A stretch of 32,895 bases of DNA from Gammaproteobacteria bacterium (lineage in GTDB: Bacteria > Pseudomonadota > Gammaproteobacteria > Methylococcales > Methylococcaceae). Under the pieces are notes generated by a model. The model made no database searches. It saw only the letters and a program-made list of their open reading frames with translations, and was not told the DNA's origin. Position numbers and translations under genes: made by a program. Location: positions 1 through 32,895 of the forward strand of contig RFVA01000027.1 in assembly GCA_009922685.1 (NCBI GenBank), read 5' to 3'. The first letter of the stretch is position 1, and each line of letters starts with the position of its first letter. Positions 22,734-30,960 of this stretch are shown here, piece after piece.

Positions 22734-23885
22734 ATGAAACAAAATCGAGCCTTAAAAAAAAAGAATCTGAAGATCCTGATCATCGGGGGAGGCATCGCCG
22801 GGCTTACCACGCTCATCAGTCTTAGAAAAAGATCATCGGATGCGGAGATAACGCTAGTCGATCACCGAGATTTTCATTTAAAGATCCCCAGACTCCATGA
22901 GGTCCTTCGAAACCCCTCTCCCCCAATCAAAATTCCTTTCAAAGACATTGAAGACCGATTCAAAAGTCGCTTCGTAAAAGCCGACATCAGCCTGACTCGC
23001 GATGCCATTGAAGGCATTGCCTCCAGTCAACGTCTCATCATTTCAGGTGAATCAATCGATTTTGATTATCTGGTTCTGGCCAGCGGCTTGAGCGATCCAA
23101 TCGGGGCCCCGGAAACTCCAGGCTGTCTCTCTTTGAAGGATTTTGTGGAGGGCGATTTAGAGCCCCTCCTTAATCCTAAGACCAAGACTCAAAAGTCAGG
23201 GGGCGATATTGTCTCCATCGTAGGCGCAGGTCCAACGGGTGTTCAGTTTGCTTTTGAACTGATGGATTACTTCGAGCGCATCGGTGATCCAAGAAGCATC
23301 CATGTGATTGACGCTGGGGAAAGACCCCTTGCGAATTTCCCTTCTCGGGTGAGTGAGTACGTTCTTGATCGAATGGCGCAGAGGGGCATTAAGCATCATC
23401 CCTGCCAAAGGCTCGTTTCCTCCAAACCTCGGGAACTGATTCTGGAGGACCGGGCCGGAAGCCAGCACCAACACCGATCGGGTATTACGGTTCGGTTAAC
23501 AAGTGCGCCACCCTTCACTACTTTCCCGGTCAATCTTTTCGGACAGGCGCTGATCAACAACAGATCGTTTACCCGCGTTTACATTACCGGCGATCTCGCT
23601 CAATTCAAGGGGCCCATCGCCCCGGCGGTAAGCGCTCAATCAGCCGTCAGAAAGGGGAAACTTATCGCTAGCAACATTCTTAAGAGTCAAAACTGGTTTC
23701 CTCTGCTTAGGCCCTATCTTCATCAGGATAGGGGCTACATCGTTACCCTTGGAGGTCGTGATGCCGTGGGCTGGATCGGATCAAGGGGCCATATCGTAAC
23801 GGGATCCTTTGCCCTCGGCCTTCGGGAGATGGTCGACAAACAGTACGATCTTCTCCTTGAAGGGATAGACACCTTTATCGTCTAA
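22734..23885 (+). CDS. NDH-2-like FAD/NAD(P) oxidoreductase
   Basis: The 383-residue protein has a two-dinucleotide-binding-fold flavoprotein layout. The FAD-binding GGGIAGL motif is near residues 17-25 (KILIIGGGIAGLTTL). The NAD(P)H site SIVGAGPTGVQFAFEL lies around 161-176, and the second FAD motif, VYITGDLAQFKG, is near 283. The C-terminal GYIVTLGGRDAVGW resembles type II NADH dehydrogenases, which are monotopic quinone reductases. No disulfide redox motif of the thioredoxin reductase type is seen. It is a little shorter than most NDH-2 proteins (about 400-430). The RBS AAGGA is six bases before the ATG. It is divergent from the LOV operon and may share a control region with it. Confidence 0.82.
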   Translation: MKQNRALKKKNLKILIIGGGIAGLTTLISLRKRSSDAEITLVDHRDFHLKIPRLHEVLRNPSPPIKIPFKDIEDRFKSRFVKADISLTRDAIEGIASSQRLIISGESIDFDYLVLASGLSDPIGAPETPGCLSLKDFVEGDLEPLLNPKTKTQKSGGDIVSIVGAGPTGVQFAFELMDYFERIGDPRSIHVIDAGERPLANFPSRVSEYVLDRMAQRGIKHHPCQRLVSSKPRELILEDRAGSQHQHRSGITVRLTSAPPFTTFPVNLFGQALINNRSFTRVYITGDLAQFKGPIAPAVSAQSAVRKGKLIASNILKSQNWFPLLRPYLHQDRGYIVTLGGRDAVGWIGSRGHIVTGSFALGLREMVDKQYDLLLEGIDTFIV

Positions 23886-24060
23886 ACCGAGCCAATGACT
23901 GGATCATCAAGAACATGATTGTCCTCTCTGCTCATTCGATGAGCATCGGAATCGATGGACGTCCGATTTTTTAATGGTATGGACGCTCGCCGAGCGAAAG
24001 ATCGGCCCACGGACGTGCAGCGGGAATTTGGACTGTTTTATGTCCCGGCGCTAACATAAA

Positions 24061-25677
24061 TTAATCAAGTACTTTTGGACAAGGCGCACCTTTTTCGATC
24101 CACCGCCCAAACACCCGAACAAACTTGTCATGGCTGATGGGCGGCTGGGTCCGTTCAAACCCCCGCGAATTTAAGCCGGGCGCCCACGCCCAGTTGACGC
24201 GCACATCGGTATCCATATGCTTAAGTAGACCCTTGAGCGTAAACCCTCCATTGGTCTCTGGATTCTTGAGCTTTGGGCAAAGTATGTCGCCCGGCATGGG
24301 GGTTCCGGGTGAGATTTCCCAGGCCATATTGCTGGGGGCAAGAAACCAAACACTCTGACCATCCTCTTCCACTCCGGGCGCACCTGTTTGCGGGTTATTG
24401 CTTTTGCCATGACAGGTATCGCACCGCCCATTGAGCAGACCCTTGTTATCCTCTCCTCGACTGATACCAAATAGATGCGCGCGCCGATCATCGGTCTGGC
24501 GCGGGTAGTCATTGGTATCAGGATGAGTGGGGTCCGTCGCGGTATGACAATTAAGGCACCGGGGATTCGTCAGTACGGAGTAGATTCGCCGCCACTCCTC
24601 GGTGCCTCCAGTCACCGGACGGCCATAGGATTTGCAATTTTGCCCGTCCGACTGTCCGCACTTGAAGATATCCGTCCTCAGATAGTTCGCGATCAAGCGG
24701 ACATCGTGTTTATTAAGCAAGCCGGGATAGAGTTTTGGCATCGGAGCGGGAACGCTGGCGAGAAATTTTTCGAGGAGCTTGGGGTCGGCCAAATGCGGGT
24801 GACGTAATATCGATGGATACAACTGCCCGGTTCCGGATGGACCATGACAGTTGCCGCATACAGTCAGGAAGAGAGCTTTTGGCGCTGAGGCAAAGTTGCC
24901 CTCGTCATTGAGGCGGGGAAACGTGGTGGTCTCGGGCTTTTTACTCTGAGTCAAACCGAGAACGGTCACTCGCAAGGGCCCGGCTACACCATCCGTGATG
25001 ATGGATGAACCTCCCACGGCAGCGGCCAGATATTGCTCATCGCCGACGGAATAACTGATCAGGCCATTGTTCATGGCACCGCCCAATTCCTGCCGCTGAA
25101 GGGGCGCCCCAGAGGTGGCATCAAACACCAGCAGGCGGCCTTTCACATCACCCGCAAACAGCAGGCCGGACTTCGTAGTGATCAGACCAGCAATCACGGG
25201 AGCATCGTTCTGAAACCGCCACAGCGTCTGACCAGAGGTGGCGTTGAGTGCTGTAATTCGGCCCTCCGGTAGTGATCTGTAGTCCGGTGTGGTCGAACCA
25301 CCAGAATAGTCGTTGTCACCCGTGAGTGGGGCCGATTTGAAGTAGCGACACCAATCTACCATTCCGACGAAGATCGATCCTGTTCGCGGGTCATAGGCAG
25401 TGCCGTTGTATTGTGCTCCGGTGCCGGGACAAACCCACTTCCAGTAAAAATCCAACGGCTCCTGATCATGGGCCAGGGTAGTGGCGGGGACATCAAACAC
25501 CGGCGCCTGAGTGGTGCGATCATAGCCATAGACCCGACCACTTTTACCGGTCACAGCCAGCATGGACGTGCCTCCCGCCGTTCTATATAGCGTCGGCGCG
25601 GCGGAAAGATCCCAATCATGTTCGTCGTGCGGAACCGCCTGGTAGTACCAGTTCAGTTTGCCCGACAGAGCATCCAC
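24061..25677 (-). CDS. PQQ dehydrogenase, C-terminal part with three haem-c sites (frameshifted gene)
   Basis: This frame, 538 residues from an internal ATG, continues the beta-propeller (SGKLNWYYQAVPHDEHDWDL), then carries a cytochrome c domain (Cys-Gly-Asn-Cys-His near residue 275). A further region with CLNCH and CDTCH follows and ends FGRWIEKGAPCPKVLD. That last region resembles the C-terminal cytochrome-like module associated with isoquinoline 1-oxidoreductase genes. The fusion would pass electrons from the PQQ site to c haems in the periplasm. The ATG at 25677 lies within propeller sequence and is not a real start. The natural protein should be about 809 residues, joined to the 25653-26489 part through a one-base correction at the A6 run 25726-25731. 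Confidence 0.82.
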   Translation of the reverse strand: MDALSGKLNWYYQAVPHDEHDWDLSAAPTLYRTAGGTSMLAVTGKSGRVYGYDRTTQAPVFDVPATTLAHDQEPLDFYWKWVCPGTGAQYNGTAYDPRTGSIFVGMVDWCRYFKSAPLTGDNDYSGGSTTPDYRSLPEGRITALNATSGQTLWRFQNDAPVIAGLITTKSGLLFAGDVKGRLLVFDATSGAPLQRQELGGAMNNGLISYSVGDEQYLAAAVGGSSIITDGVAGPLRVTVLGLTQSKKPETTTFPRLNDEGNFASAPKALFLTVCGNCHGPSGTGQLYPSILRHPHLADPKLLEKFLASVPAPMPKLYPGLLNKHDVRLIANYLRTDIFKCGQSDGQNCKSYGRPVTGGTEEWRRIYSVLTNPRCLNCHTATDPTHPDTNDYPRQTDDRRAHLFGISRGEDNKGLLNGRCDTCHGKSNNPQTGAPGVEEDGQSVWFLAPSNMAWEISPGTPMPGDILCPKLKNPETNGGFTLKGLLKHMDTDVRVNWAWAPGLNSRGFERTQPPISHDKFVRVFGRWIEKGAPCPKVLD

Positions 25678-26489
25678 CGAGATGACGGAGTTGGTATAGA
25701 CGTTATCACCGGGTCTGGCTTGCGGAAAAAATTCGGGGTCGGATTGGACACCGGAGCAATCACTTCGCCGGTAACGGTATCCAAGGACACCGTGGTCCAG
25801 AACCCCCCGCCCCGTTCGTCATTCATCTGCACGGTCTTGAACTGCCAGATTTGCTTGCCTGTTAGGGCATCCAGCGCCATCAAGCGGCCATTAATGCCCT
25901 TGTCGCTGATGGCAACCCCGATGAACAGCTTGTCATTCCAGACCACAGGGGCAGCCACCAGCGATTCTCGCTGACTGGAATCTGCTGCCTTAACCGCCCA
26001 AATCAACTGACCCGTCTTTGCATCAAGCGCAATCAACTGGCCATCGTTAGTCCCGCGATACACAACGCCCTTGGCATAGCCCACGCCGCGCGTGGCGAAA
26101 TAGCTAGCAACGGTATATTTGAACGGTACCAATGACCGCCAAAGAGGCTTGCAGGTCACGGCATCGATCGCATAAGTCGCTTTCAGCGTCGTCACGAACA
26201 AGGTGCGATCCACCTTGACGATACCGCTCCCAAACCAGGCAGGCTCATTTAGCCTGGCTTCACAGAGGGGCTTCAGTTTTTGCAGATTACCCTTGTTGAT
26301 TTGATCAAGATCTACATAGCGCTGCGCATCGAAATCCTTGTTGAGGCCAATCCAATCAAGCCCATCGGCGAGGACAGCCTGTCCCCAAACCGTCATCGAA
26401 ACCAGCAGCCCAGCGATAGCGAACTGCCGGAGTGATCGTGCAAGAGCGCCGCCTTTTGTATCGGACTCTTCTGAATGATGGGGCATCAT
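25653..26489 (-). CDS. PQQ dehydrogenase, N-terminal part (frameshifted gene)
   Basis: The part is 278 residues. It has a signal peptide (LARSLRQFAIAGLLVSMTVW, cleavage after QAVLA) and then quinoprotein propeller blades: KVDRTLFVTTLKATYAIDA, RGVGYAKGVVYRGTNDGQLI and GRLMALDALTGKQIWQF. It reaches VIAPVSNPTPNFF, where the frame turns into unrelated residues RKPDPVITSI and stops. With one base added or removed in the T6 run (minus strand) it reads FFPQARPGDNVYTNSV, the standard family sequence, and joins the downstream frame. The chosen ATG at 26489 has GGAG nine bases upstream. A single homopolymer error or a real phase-variable frameshift are both possible. Confidence 0.82.
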   Translation of the reverse strand: MMPHHSEESDTKGGALARSLRQFAIAGLLVSMTVWGQAVLADGLDWIGLNKDFDAQRYVDLDQINKGNLQKLKPLCEARLNEPAWFGSGIVKVDRTLFVTTLKATYAIDAVTCKPLWRSLVPFKYTVASYFATRGVGYAKGVVYRGTNDGQLIALDAKTGQLIWAVKAADSSQRESLVAAPVVWNDKLFIGVAISDKGINGRLMALDALTGKQIWQFKTVQMNDERGGGFWTTVSLDTVTGEVIAPVSNPTPNFFRKPDPVITSIPTPSSRWMLCRAN

Positions 26490-26617
26490 GTCATGTGTCT
26501 CCGCATTCAATATCAACAAGAGGATTGGGTAAACGACACCCGGTCAAAGTCGCAGCGATCAATCCGAACCAACTGCAGGCTAAGCCGAAGGTATAGCAAC
26601 CATTGTTCCCTAAGAAA

Positions 26618-26635
26618 ATCCTCCGATCGTAGGAT
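26618..26635. promoter_or_regulatory. 18-bp dyad D2 upstream of the PQQ dehydrogenase gene
   Basis: ATCCTCCGA and TCGTAGGAT are inverted halves with one mismatch. The element differs from D1 (8498-8517) by one base over 18 and also has an A-run on its left. It lies about 130 bp upstream of the PQQ gene start, while D1 directly abuts the YHYH gene. Confidence 0.5.
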
Positions 26636-26697
26636 GGCATTGCTGAAAGCTTGTGGCTGGAATCTCAGAGGCCTCAAGGAAGGAGGACCGAAGAGCA

Positions 26698-26719
26698 AAC
26701 GGAGACCAAAGTCCCCGTT
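26698..26719 (-). terminator. Terminator copy T2 after the 27124-26759 gene
   Basis: On the minus strand the RNA forms AACGGGGAC / GUCUCCGUU with a UUUG loop, 39 bp past the stop of the minus-strand gene. It differs from T1 by two bases in 26. One change makes a G-U pair that preserves the minus-strand stem. Confidence 0.65.
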
Positions 26720-26758
26720 AAGATGTTTTTAGACTTGCGCCTTACCGTATCATCCTCT

Positions 26759-27124
26759 TCATTGAGGTTCTTGCGCCTCGTGGCCACCAGGCCTATATCG
26801 GTCCATAACTGTATCCAAGATTTCATTGGTTATGTCAGGGTTCTTCGTTTGCAAACAAGATAATAGAACTTCCTTGTTTGCATGAACTCGTTCTTGCGTT
26901 GGCCGAGATCCCTGCCGGGCTGGATGTACTTCATTGAAGCAGCCCCTGAAGTCATCAGGAGAAATACCTAGATCCCTACTAATGAGTCCCACGGGTCGAT
27001 GAGGGTCATCCCTGAGCATGCCATCTGGAGGCTGAGGCGAATGAGTTTCTTCGCATATCCCAACGCCAAAAGGGCCAACCAAAATGGTCATTAACAAGGC
27101 AGGAAAAATGACACGTCTTTTCAT
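26759..27124 (-). CDS. Small periplasmic protein of unknown function
   Basis: The 121-residue protein has a clear signal peptide, MKRRVIFPALLMTILVGPFG, with cleavage near VGICEE. The mature part is polar with two cysteines (RGCFNEV and LLSCLQTK) that could form a disulfide. The segment DLGISPDDFRGCFNEV, then a helix (VHANKEVLLSCLQTKNPDITNEILDTVMDRYRPGG), looks like a small conserved periplasmic fold. I do not recognise a named family. It is followed by terminator T2 and then by the PQQ dehydrogenase gene on the same strand. The RBS is weak. A helper role for the exported oxidoreductase is only contextual. Confidence 0.65.
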   Translation of the reverse strand: MKRRVIFPALLMTILVGPFGVGICEETHSPQPPDGMLRDDPHRPVGLISRDLGISPDDFRGCFNEVHPARQGSRPTQERVHANKEVLLSCLQTKNPDITNEILDTVMDRYRPGGHEAQEPQ

Positions 27125-27251
27125 ATCAAAAGGCTCGAGTGACTGGCTTCAAGGAGATTACTGGTTCTCTTCAATTCCATTTAGAAAGCAGGCTCATACC
27201 AGCACCGGATTTTGGAAGGGGAGCGTTGGGATTGGGGGCCGATCAAATAAA

Positions 27252-28427
27252 TTACTTTTGGATCGGCGTGACGACATAGTTTGTAAAAATACTACTGCTA
27301 CTGCCCGTAGGAGCTGGATACTCAACAACTCCAAGGCTGGTATCACCGAAGATAGAATCGTTGGTCGCAAAGGTGCTTCCTGGGAGGATAATCTGCTTCC
27401 AGCTTGCGCTCGTAGAAAAATTCCCGCTGGGTCTCCGGACAACTTGTGCTGTCACTGCAATGCTAAGGCCCCCCGTAAAGCTGGTCGCAGTTGCAGGCAG
27501 TTTATAAAGTCCCTTGCCATCCGACCATATCCCCTCAAAATGGGTGATAACAGCATCATTGTTAAAATACCTTTTAGCCGCACCTACCGGCTTGTATTGA
27601 AACGCTTGAAAGTTCGAGGTGAGTCCTGTCGATCGGTCATAATCCATCAGGTAAGATAAGGTGACCGGCTCTCCACTCTTTTTGTCTATCAGACCGCCAG
27701 AAACACCCCCAGCGACAGTGTAGCTATTGCCTCCGTTATGCCAGATTCCATAAACCGAGTATGACTTTTCTCTGGACGGGAACTGAAGGTCCGTCTGGGG
27801 ACGACTCAGATTCTGTGGGTCATAGATGAATGCATTGCCTAGAAGGCTATTGGGAGATCCATAGTTTCCCGCGGCCAAACCACCGCTGACACTGTGGAGG
27901 ATCGTGAATTGAGCCGGCTGTCCATTCGGGTACTTAGCTTGTACCGTGATGAAGCTGCTAGCTTGTGGCGTTGAGGTTAAAGGGCCCGTATAGATAAAAC
28001 TATAGGTATTGCTGTTCGTTGAGCTTGTGTAGGTTCCCACCAGATTGTAGTTTCCATTCCCCAAACTGTCTGGCCCATAAATACTGGTTGAAGCAGCGCT
28101 GTTGATTGAGGACGGCACATTCATGACATACCAAGCCCCTGTGCCACTCCCAAGACTTGTGAAGCCATGGTTGACTGGCCCGCTGTATACAACGCCATTG
28201 ACATTACTAGTTCCAGTAATCACAAAGGAACCCTGCTGGTCGCCCCCTTTGATTCCCTGAAGACCCCATCCTCCGGAAAAATTGCCACTTCCCGTGTAGA
28301 GAAAGGGGGAGACAAAGTCGGGTGCATAGCCAATAGGTTGCGCTTGAACATTAAAAGCTGAAATTAGCGTGGCGGCGATAAATGTAGCCTGGACCACTGA
28401 TTGAGCGCGCATCATTTCAAATAACAT
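27252..28427 (-). CDS. Exported Gly/Ser/Asn-rich beta-repeat protein
   Basis: The 391-residue protein has a signal peptide (MLFEMMRAQSVVQATFIAAT, cleavage after VQA/QP). The mature chain is rich in G, S, N, T and Y with repeated short strands such as SFVITGTSNVNGVVYSGPVNHG, YNLVGTYTSS, YSFIYTGPLTS and SYTVAGGVSGG. This suggests a beta-propeller or beta-helix made of 40-50-residue units, with similar VYSGP and IYTGP edges. It is low in Cys and Lys. The function is unknown; a surface or secreted role is likely. The ATG at 28427 has GGAG at six bases and is preferred over 28439. The upstream region holds copy R1 of the repeat shared with the two-component genes. Confidence 0.7.
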   Translation of the reverse strand: MLFEMMRAQSVVQATFIAATLISAFNVQAQPIGYAPDFVSPFLYTGSGNFSGGWGLQGIKGGDQQGSFVITGTSNVNGVVYSGPVNHGFTSLGSGTGAWYVMNVPSSINSAASTSIYGPDSLGNGNYNLVGTYTSSTNSNTYSFIYTGPLTSTPQASSFITVQAKYPNGQPAQFTILHSVSGGLAAGNYGSPNSLLGNAFIYDPQNLSRPQTDLQFPSREKSYSVYGIWHNGGNSYTVAGGVSGGLIDKKSGEPVTLSYLMDYDRSTGLTSNFQAFQYKPVGAAKRYFNNDAVITHFEGIWSDGKGLYKLPATATSFTGGLSIAVTAQVVRRPSGNFSTSASWKQIILPGSTFATNDSIFGDTSLGVVEYPAPTGSSSSIFTNYVVTPIQK

Positions 28428-28578
28428 GATCATCTCCATATTGAGGACACCAGCACGCGGTTTCCCTGGGGTTTAAAAAACCTTTATCCATAAGAAGGAT
28501 AAGAAAGCGGAAAGGTTTGGTGTCGATTTGATTTTCGACAAAGCTTCCCTTGTCATCTTTAGGCTCAAAGCACAAGCC

Positions 28579-28625
28579 TAGCAGACCGACTAGGTCGAAT
28601 TATCCCAAAACATCGCACTTGGGCT
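28579..28625 (-). repeat. 47-bp repeat R1 containing shared motif
   Basis: This stretch matches R2 (30961-31007) at 41 of 47 positions and both lie in the same orientation. A second shared block, GTTGAAGACA, follows at 28653-28662 (R1) and 31057-31066 (R2). Position relative to minus-strand genes (about 150 bp upstream of 28427) suggests a promoter or operator region. The core motif is at 28600-28619. Confidence 0.7.
28600..28619 (-). promoter_or_regulatory. Shared 20-nt motif, copy 1
   Basis: Minus-strand sequence AGTGCGATGTTTTGGGATAA. Copies 2 and 3 at 29483-29502 and 30982-31001 match at 17 and 19 positions. All are upstream of minus-strand genes. Confidence 0.55.
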
Positions 28626-28689
28626 ATGGCATGAGCAGATGAAAAGCGTGACGTTGAAGACACGACGAAAATATAAAAGGGGAGACGAA

Positions 28690-29406
28690 TCAGACGACTT
28701 GAATCTCTAGGCAAAGCGCGTAGCCATCGCGGCGATGCGCTTTGATGCAAGGGGTACCTGATGCGTGGGGCTGGATTTTAAGACGCAGTCGACTCAAGAT
28801 TCTGACGACTTGACTCTTCCCTGCCGGAGTAGACGGCAGATCAAGATGCTCAAGAAGAGCCGCCGTATCGAGGATTTGATGGGGTGCCAGATAAAGTCGA
28901 TTGAGGAGTCCCGCATCACGGCGCGTCAGAACAATGACGTCCCCCTGAGGGGACTGTATCGAACTGTCTCGAAGCGATAACCGCCAACTTGTCGAGGAGT
29001 CTGATAGCGCTCTTGGCCCCCCGACGATTCGTCTTGTCATCGATCGAATGGCCGCCAGTATTTCTCGTGGCCGCTGCGGCTTGGTCAGATAGATGTCGGC
29101 ACCCGCCTCATAGCCTTGAACCCTATCGATCCCTCGCGCTCGCCCCGTCAACATCACGATGCGAGTCTCTGGATAATGCTTCTGTAAACGGGCCGCGATA
29201 CTGAGCCCATCTTCCCCCGGCAAGTTGAGATCTAAAATAACCAGATCTAGCGGCGCTTGAAGGAGCAATTGATCAAGTTCCTCCCCTGACTCTGCAGTAA
29301 AGACGTCAAATCCCTCTAGCCTCAAAAGGTGAACAAGCTCCTCACGATGCGGCTCATAATCCTCAAGGACAGCAAGGCGAATTTTTTTAGGTCCGTTCAT
29401 AGTCAA
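28690..29406 (-). CDS. OmpR-type response regulator with divergent output domain
   Basis: The 238-residue protein has a complete receiver: Glu15/Asp16 acidic pair (LAVLEDYEPHREE), phospho-acceptor Asp59 (LVILDLNLPGEDG), Thr87 (VMLTGRA) and Lys109 (YLTKPQRP). The C-terminal 105 residues form a winged-helix-like domain ending in HRRDGYALCLEIQ, which corresponds to the wing sequence RGxGY of the OmpR family. The core helix (TAALLEHLDLP, then KSQVVRILSRLRLKIQ) is less conserved than usual. It follows the kinase gene by 110 bp. No clear RBS precedes either ATG (29406 or 29400). The regulon is unknown, but a shared 20-nt motif sits upstream. Confidence 0.87.
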   Translation of the reverse strand: MTMNGPKKIRLAVLEDYEPHREELVHLLRLEGFDVFTAESGEELDQLLLQAPLDLVILDLNLPGEDGLSIAARLQKHYPETRIVMLTGRARGIDRVQGYEAGADIYLTKPQRPREILAAIRSMTRRIVGGPRALSDSSTSWRLSLRDSSIQSPQGDVIVLTRRDAGLLNRLYLAPHQILDTAALLEHLDLPSTPAGKSQVVRILSRLRLKIQPHASGTPCIKAHRRDGYALCLEIQVV

Positions 29407-29482
29407 CGTTGATCCAGTATGACGATGGGTAATCCCATTCCTTTCGATTCATCAAAGACGCAGATAGGGGGTCGACAGGCAT

Positions 29483-29502
29483 TTATCCCCGAATATCGCA
29501 CT
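29483..29502 (-). promoter_or_regulatory. Shared 20-nt motif, copy 2, kinase-regulator gap
   Basis: Minus-strand sequence AGTGCGATATTCGGGGATAA, 77 bp upstream of the regulator ATG at 29406. It keeps the AGTGCGAT and GGGATAA blocks of the other copies but lacks the flanking repeat. Confidence 0.5.
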
Positions 29503-29515
29503 CAAGATCTCCCTA

Positions 29516-30535
29516 TCATTTCGAAAGATCAGGGATCCAGACATAAAAGCTGACTTCGCCACGTCCTTCCTCTAGCCGAATGACGCCGGATAAAGCATCC
29601 ACAAATTCCCTGGACAACCAAAGACCTAAGCCTGCGCCCCTGACACTGGTGGCATCAGAGGCCCGGTAATATTTTGAGAAGATTTGGGTTCGATCGGGGA
29701 TGCCGACCTGACCCATCTGATTCACACAGCGAAAGGCCATCCCTAATTTAAGAAGTCGGCGTTCTGGAACGACAGTTAATTTTACCTGCCCCTCTTTGGC
29801 TCCGTATTTCAGGGCGTTATCGACCAAATTGGTCAAGATGCGTCGCAACAAAACAGGATCGCTCGTCATGGTTTTTTTGAAAGCACAATGCAGATCAATT
29901 CTCCCGGTTGCAGGAAAGTCATCAATGATGTCTAGAAGCAAGCCTCTGATTTGAAAGCTTTTGGGTTCAACCCTTATCTTCTGCCCCTCAATCGAATCAA
30001 CCTCAAGCATTCGATTCAGAATGCCGGACATATCATCAATCGCTCGGGAATGGTTTCGTAGACGATCCTTAGCTAAGTCGGGGTCAGTTGCCATAGCCAT
30101 GGAATAGGCTGATGCCTCAAGGACGGCGAGTGGATTTTTAAATTCATGCGCCATCATGGCCATGAAGTTGCTTTGCGCTTCCCGCGCTCTTCTCTCCCTT
30201 ACCAGAGCCTTTTTCACAGCGCTGATCGCCAACAACCCAATGACTATGAGCACAGGAACTCCAATTTTGGCGGGCAATGGGTGTAGTTCCAGGAAATTAG
30301 GAGTGAATACCACCATGAAAAGGAGACTTAGGACCAGAGCAAAAAGCCCCACTCTCAGCCCGAAGAAGTATCCTAAGATCCAAAGGGTAGGTGCGTAGGG
30401 AAACGCTGGAAACCGCTCAATCACAGGATTTCCCCAGAAAACATGAACCCACCACTGCCCCGTGCAACAAAGACCCACGATGAATGCACTGATCAAATAA
30501 GGTTTCGATTCACGGATGATGTCGTCTATTTTCAT
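29516..30535 (-). CDS. Membrane histidine kinase with altered G1 box
   Basis: The 339-residue protein has four N-terminal membrane segments (about residues 13-108) with the look of a KdpD-type DUF4118 module. The kinase core has His130 in MMAHEFKNPLAVLE and the N box LRRILTNLVDNALKYG (Asn236, Asn240). An F-box-like IFSKYYRAS precedes G2, AGLGLWLSREF. The G1 box, which should read DxGxG, is VNQMGQVGIP at 271-280 and lacks the conserved Asp that contacts adenine. ATP binding or kinase activity may be weak, or the protein may act mainly as a phosphatase. It precedes its regulator on the same strand. There is no strong RBS. Confidence 0.85.
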   Translation of the reverse strand: MKIDDIIRESKPYLISAFIVGLCCTGQWWVHVFWGNPVIERFPAFPYAPTLWILGYFFGLRVGLFALVLSLLFMVVFTPNFLELHPLPAKIGVPVLIVIGLLAISAVKKALVRERRAREAQSNFMAMMAHEFKNPLAVLEASAYSMAMATDPDLAKDRLRNHSRAIDDMSGILNRMLEVDSIEGQKIRVEPKSFQIRGLLLDIIDDFPATGRIDLHCAFKKTMTSDPVLLRRILTNLVDNALKYGAKEGQVKLTVVPERRLLKLGMAFRCVNQMGQVGIPDRTQIFSKYYRASDATSVRGAGLGLWLSREFVDALSGVIRLEEGRGEVSFYVWIPDLSK

Positions 30536-30643
30536 GGCACCTCACGCGAAAGAAAGGAAACCTCAGGTTAAGGCTGTCCCAGGACAAAACAATAAGCGTG
30601 CCCCTTAAGGCAGCCGATCATCCGCAAACGCGAGCCCGATTGG

Positions 30644-30823
30644 CTATTCCATTGAAAGGGCTTGGCTTACCAAACTGGCCCACAATCCTGCATCGACGTC
30701 ATGGGTGTCTTTGATCTCGTTCATGCGAAGCAGATGCAGAAAATAGTCTGCCTGAGAATCACTGGCTCCTGGTCCCAAGAGCCGATAGATCAGCGATGGG
30801 GTTGTGTTTTCATTGATGATCAC
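30644..30823 (-). CDS. Possible 59-residue protein upstream of the kinase
   Basis: Starting at a GTG with AGAGG four bases upstream, the frame reads VIINENTTPSLIYRLLGPGA and ends ASLVSQALSME, with a mixed helical composition. The same frame is open back to 31045, but that part is Arg/Ser/Pro-rich and covers repeat R2, so it is unlikely to be coding. The gap to the kinase gene is 108 bp. No family is recognised. Confidence 0.3.
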   Translation of the reverse strand: MIINENTTPSLIYRLLGPGASDSQADYFLHLLRMNEIKDTHDVDAGLWASLVSQALSME

Positions 30824-30960
30824 AGGTCCTCTCGCACTTGGGGCACAATGCCTTCGACTGACAAGGCTCCTTACAGTCCAAAAAAAGGGCCAGCACGCGA
30901 AAAATACGAAGATTACTGAGGGGGCAGTACCTTGATTGTTCGCAAGCTGGCTGTCTAGCT

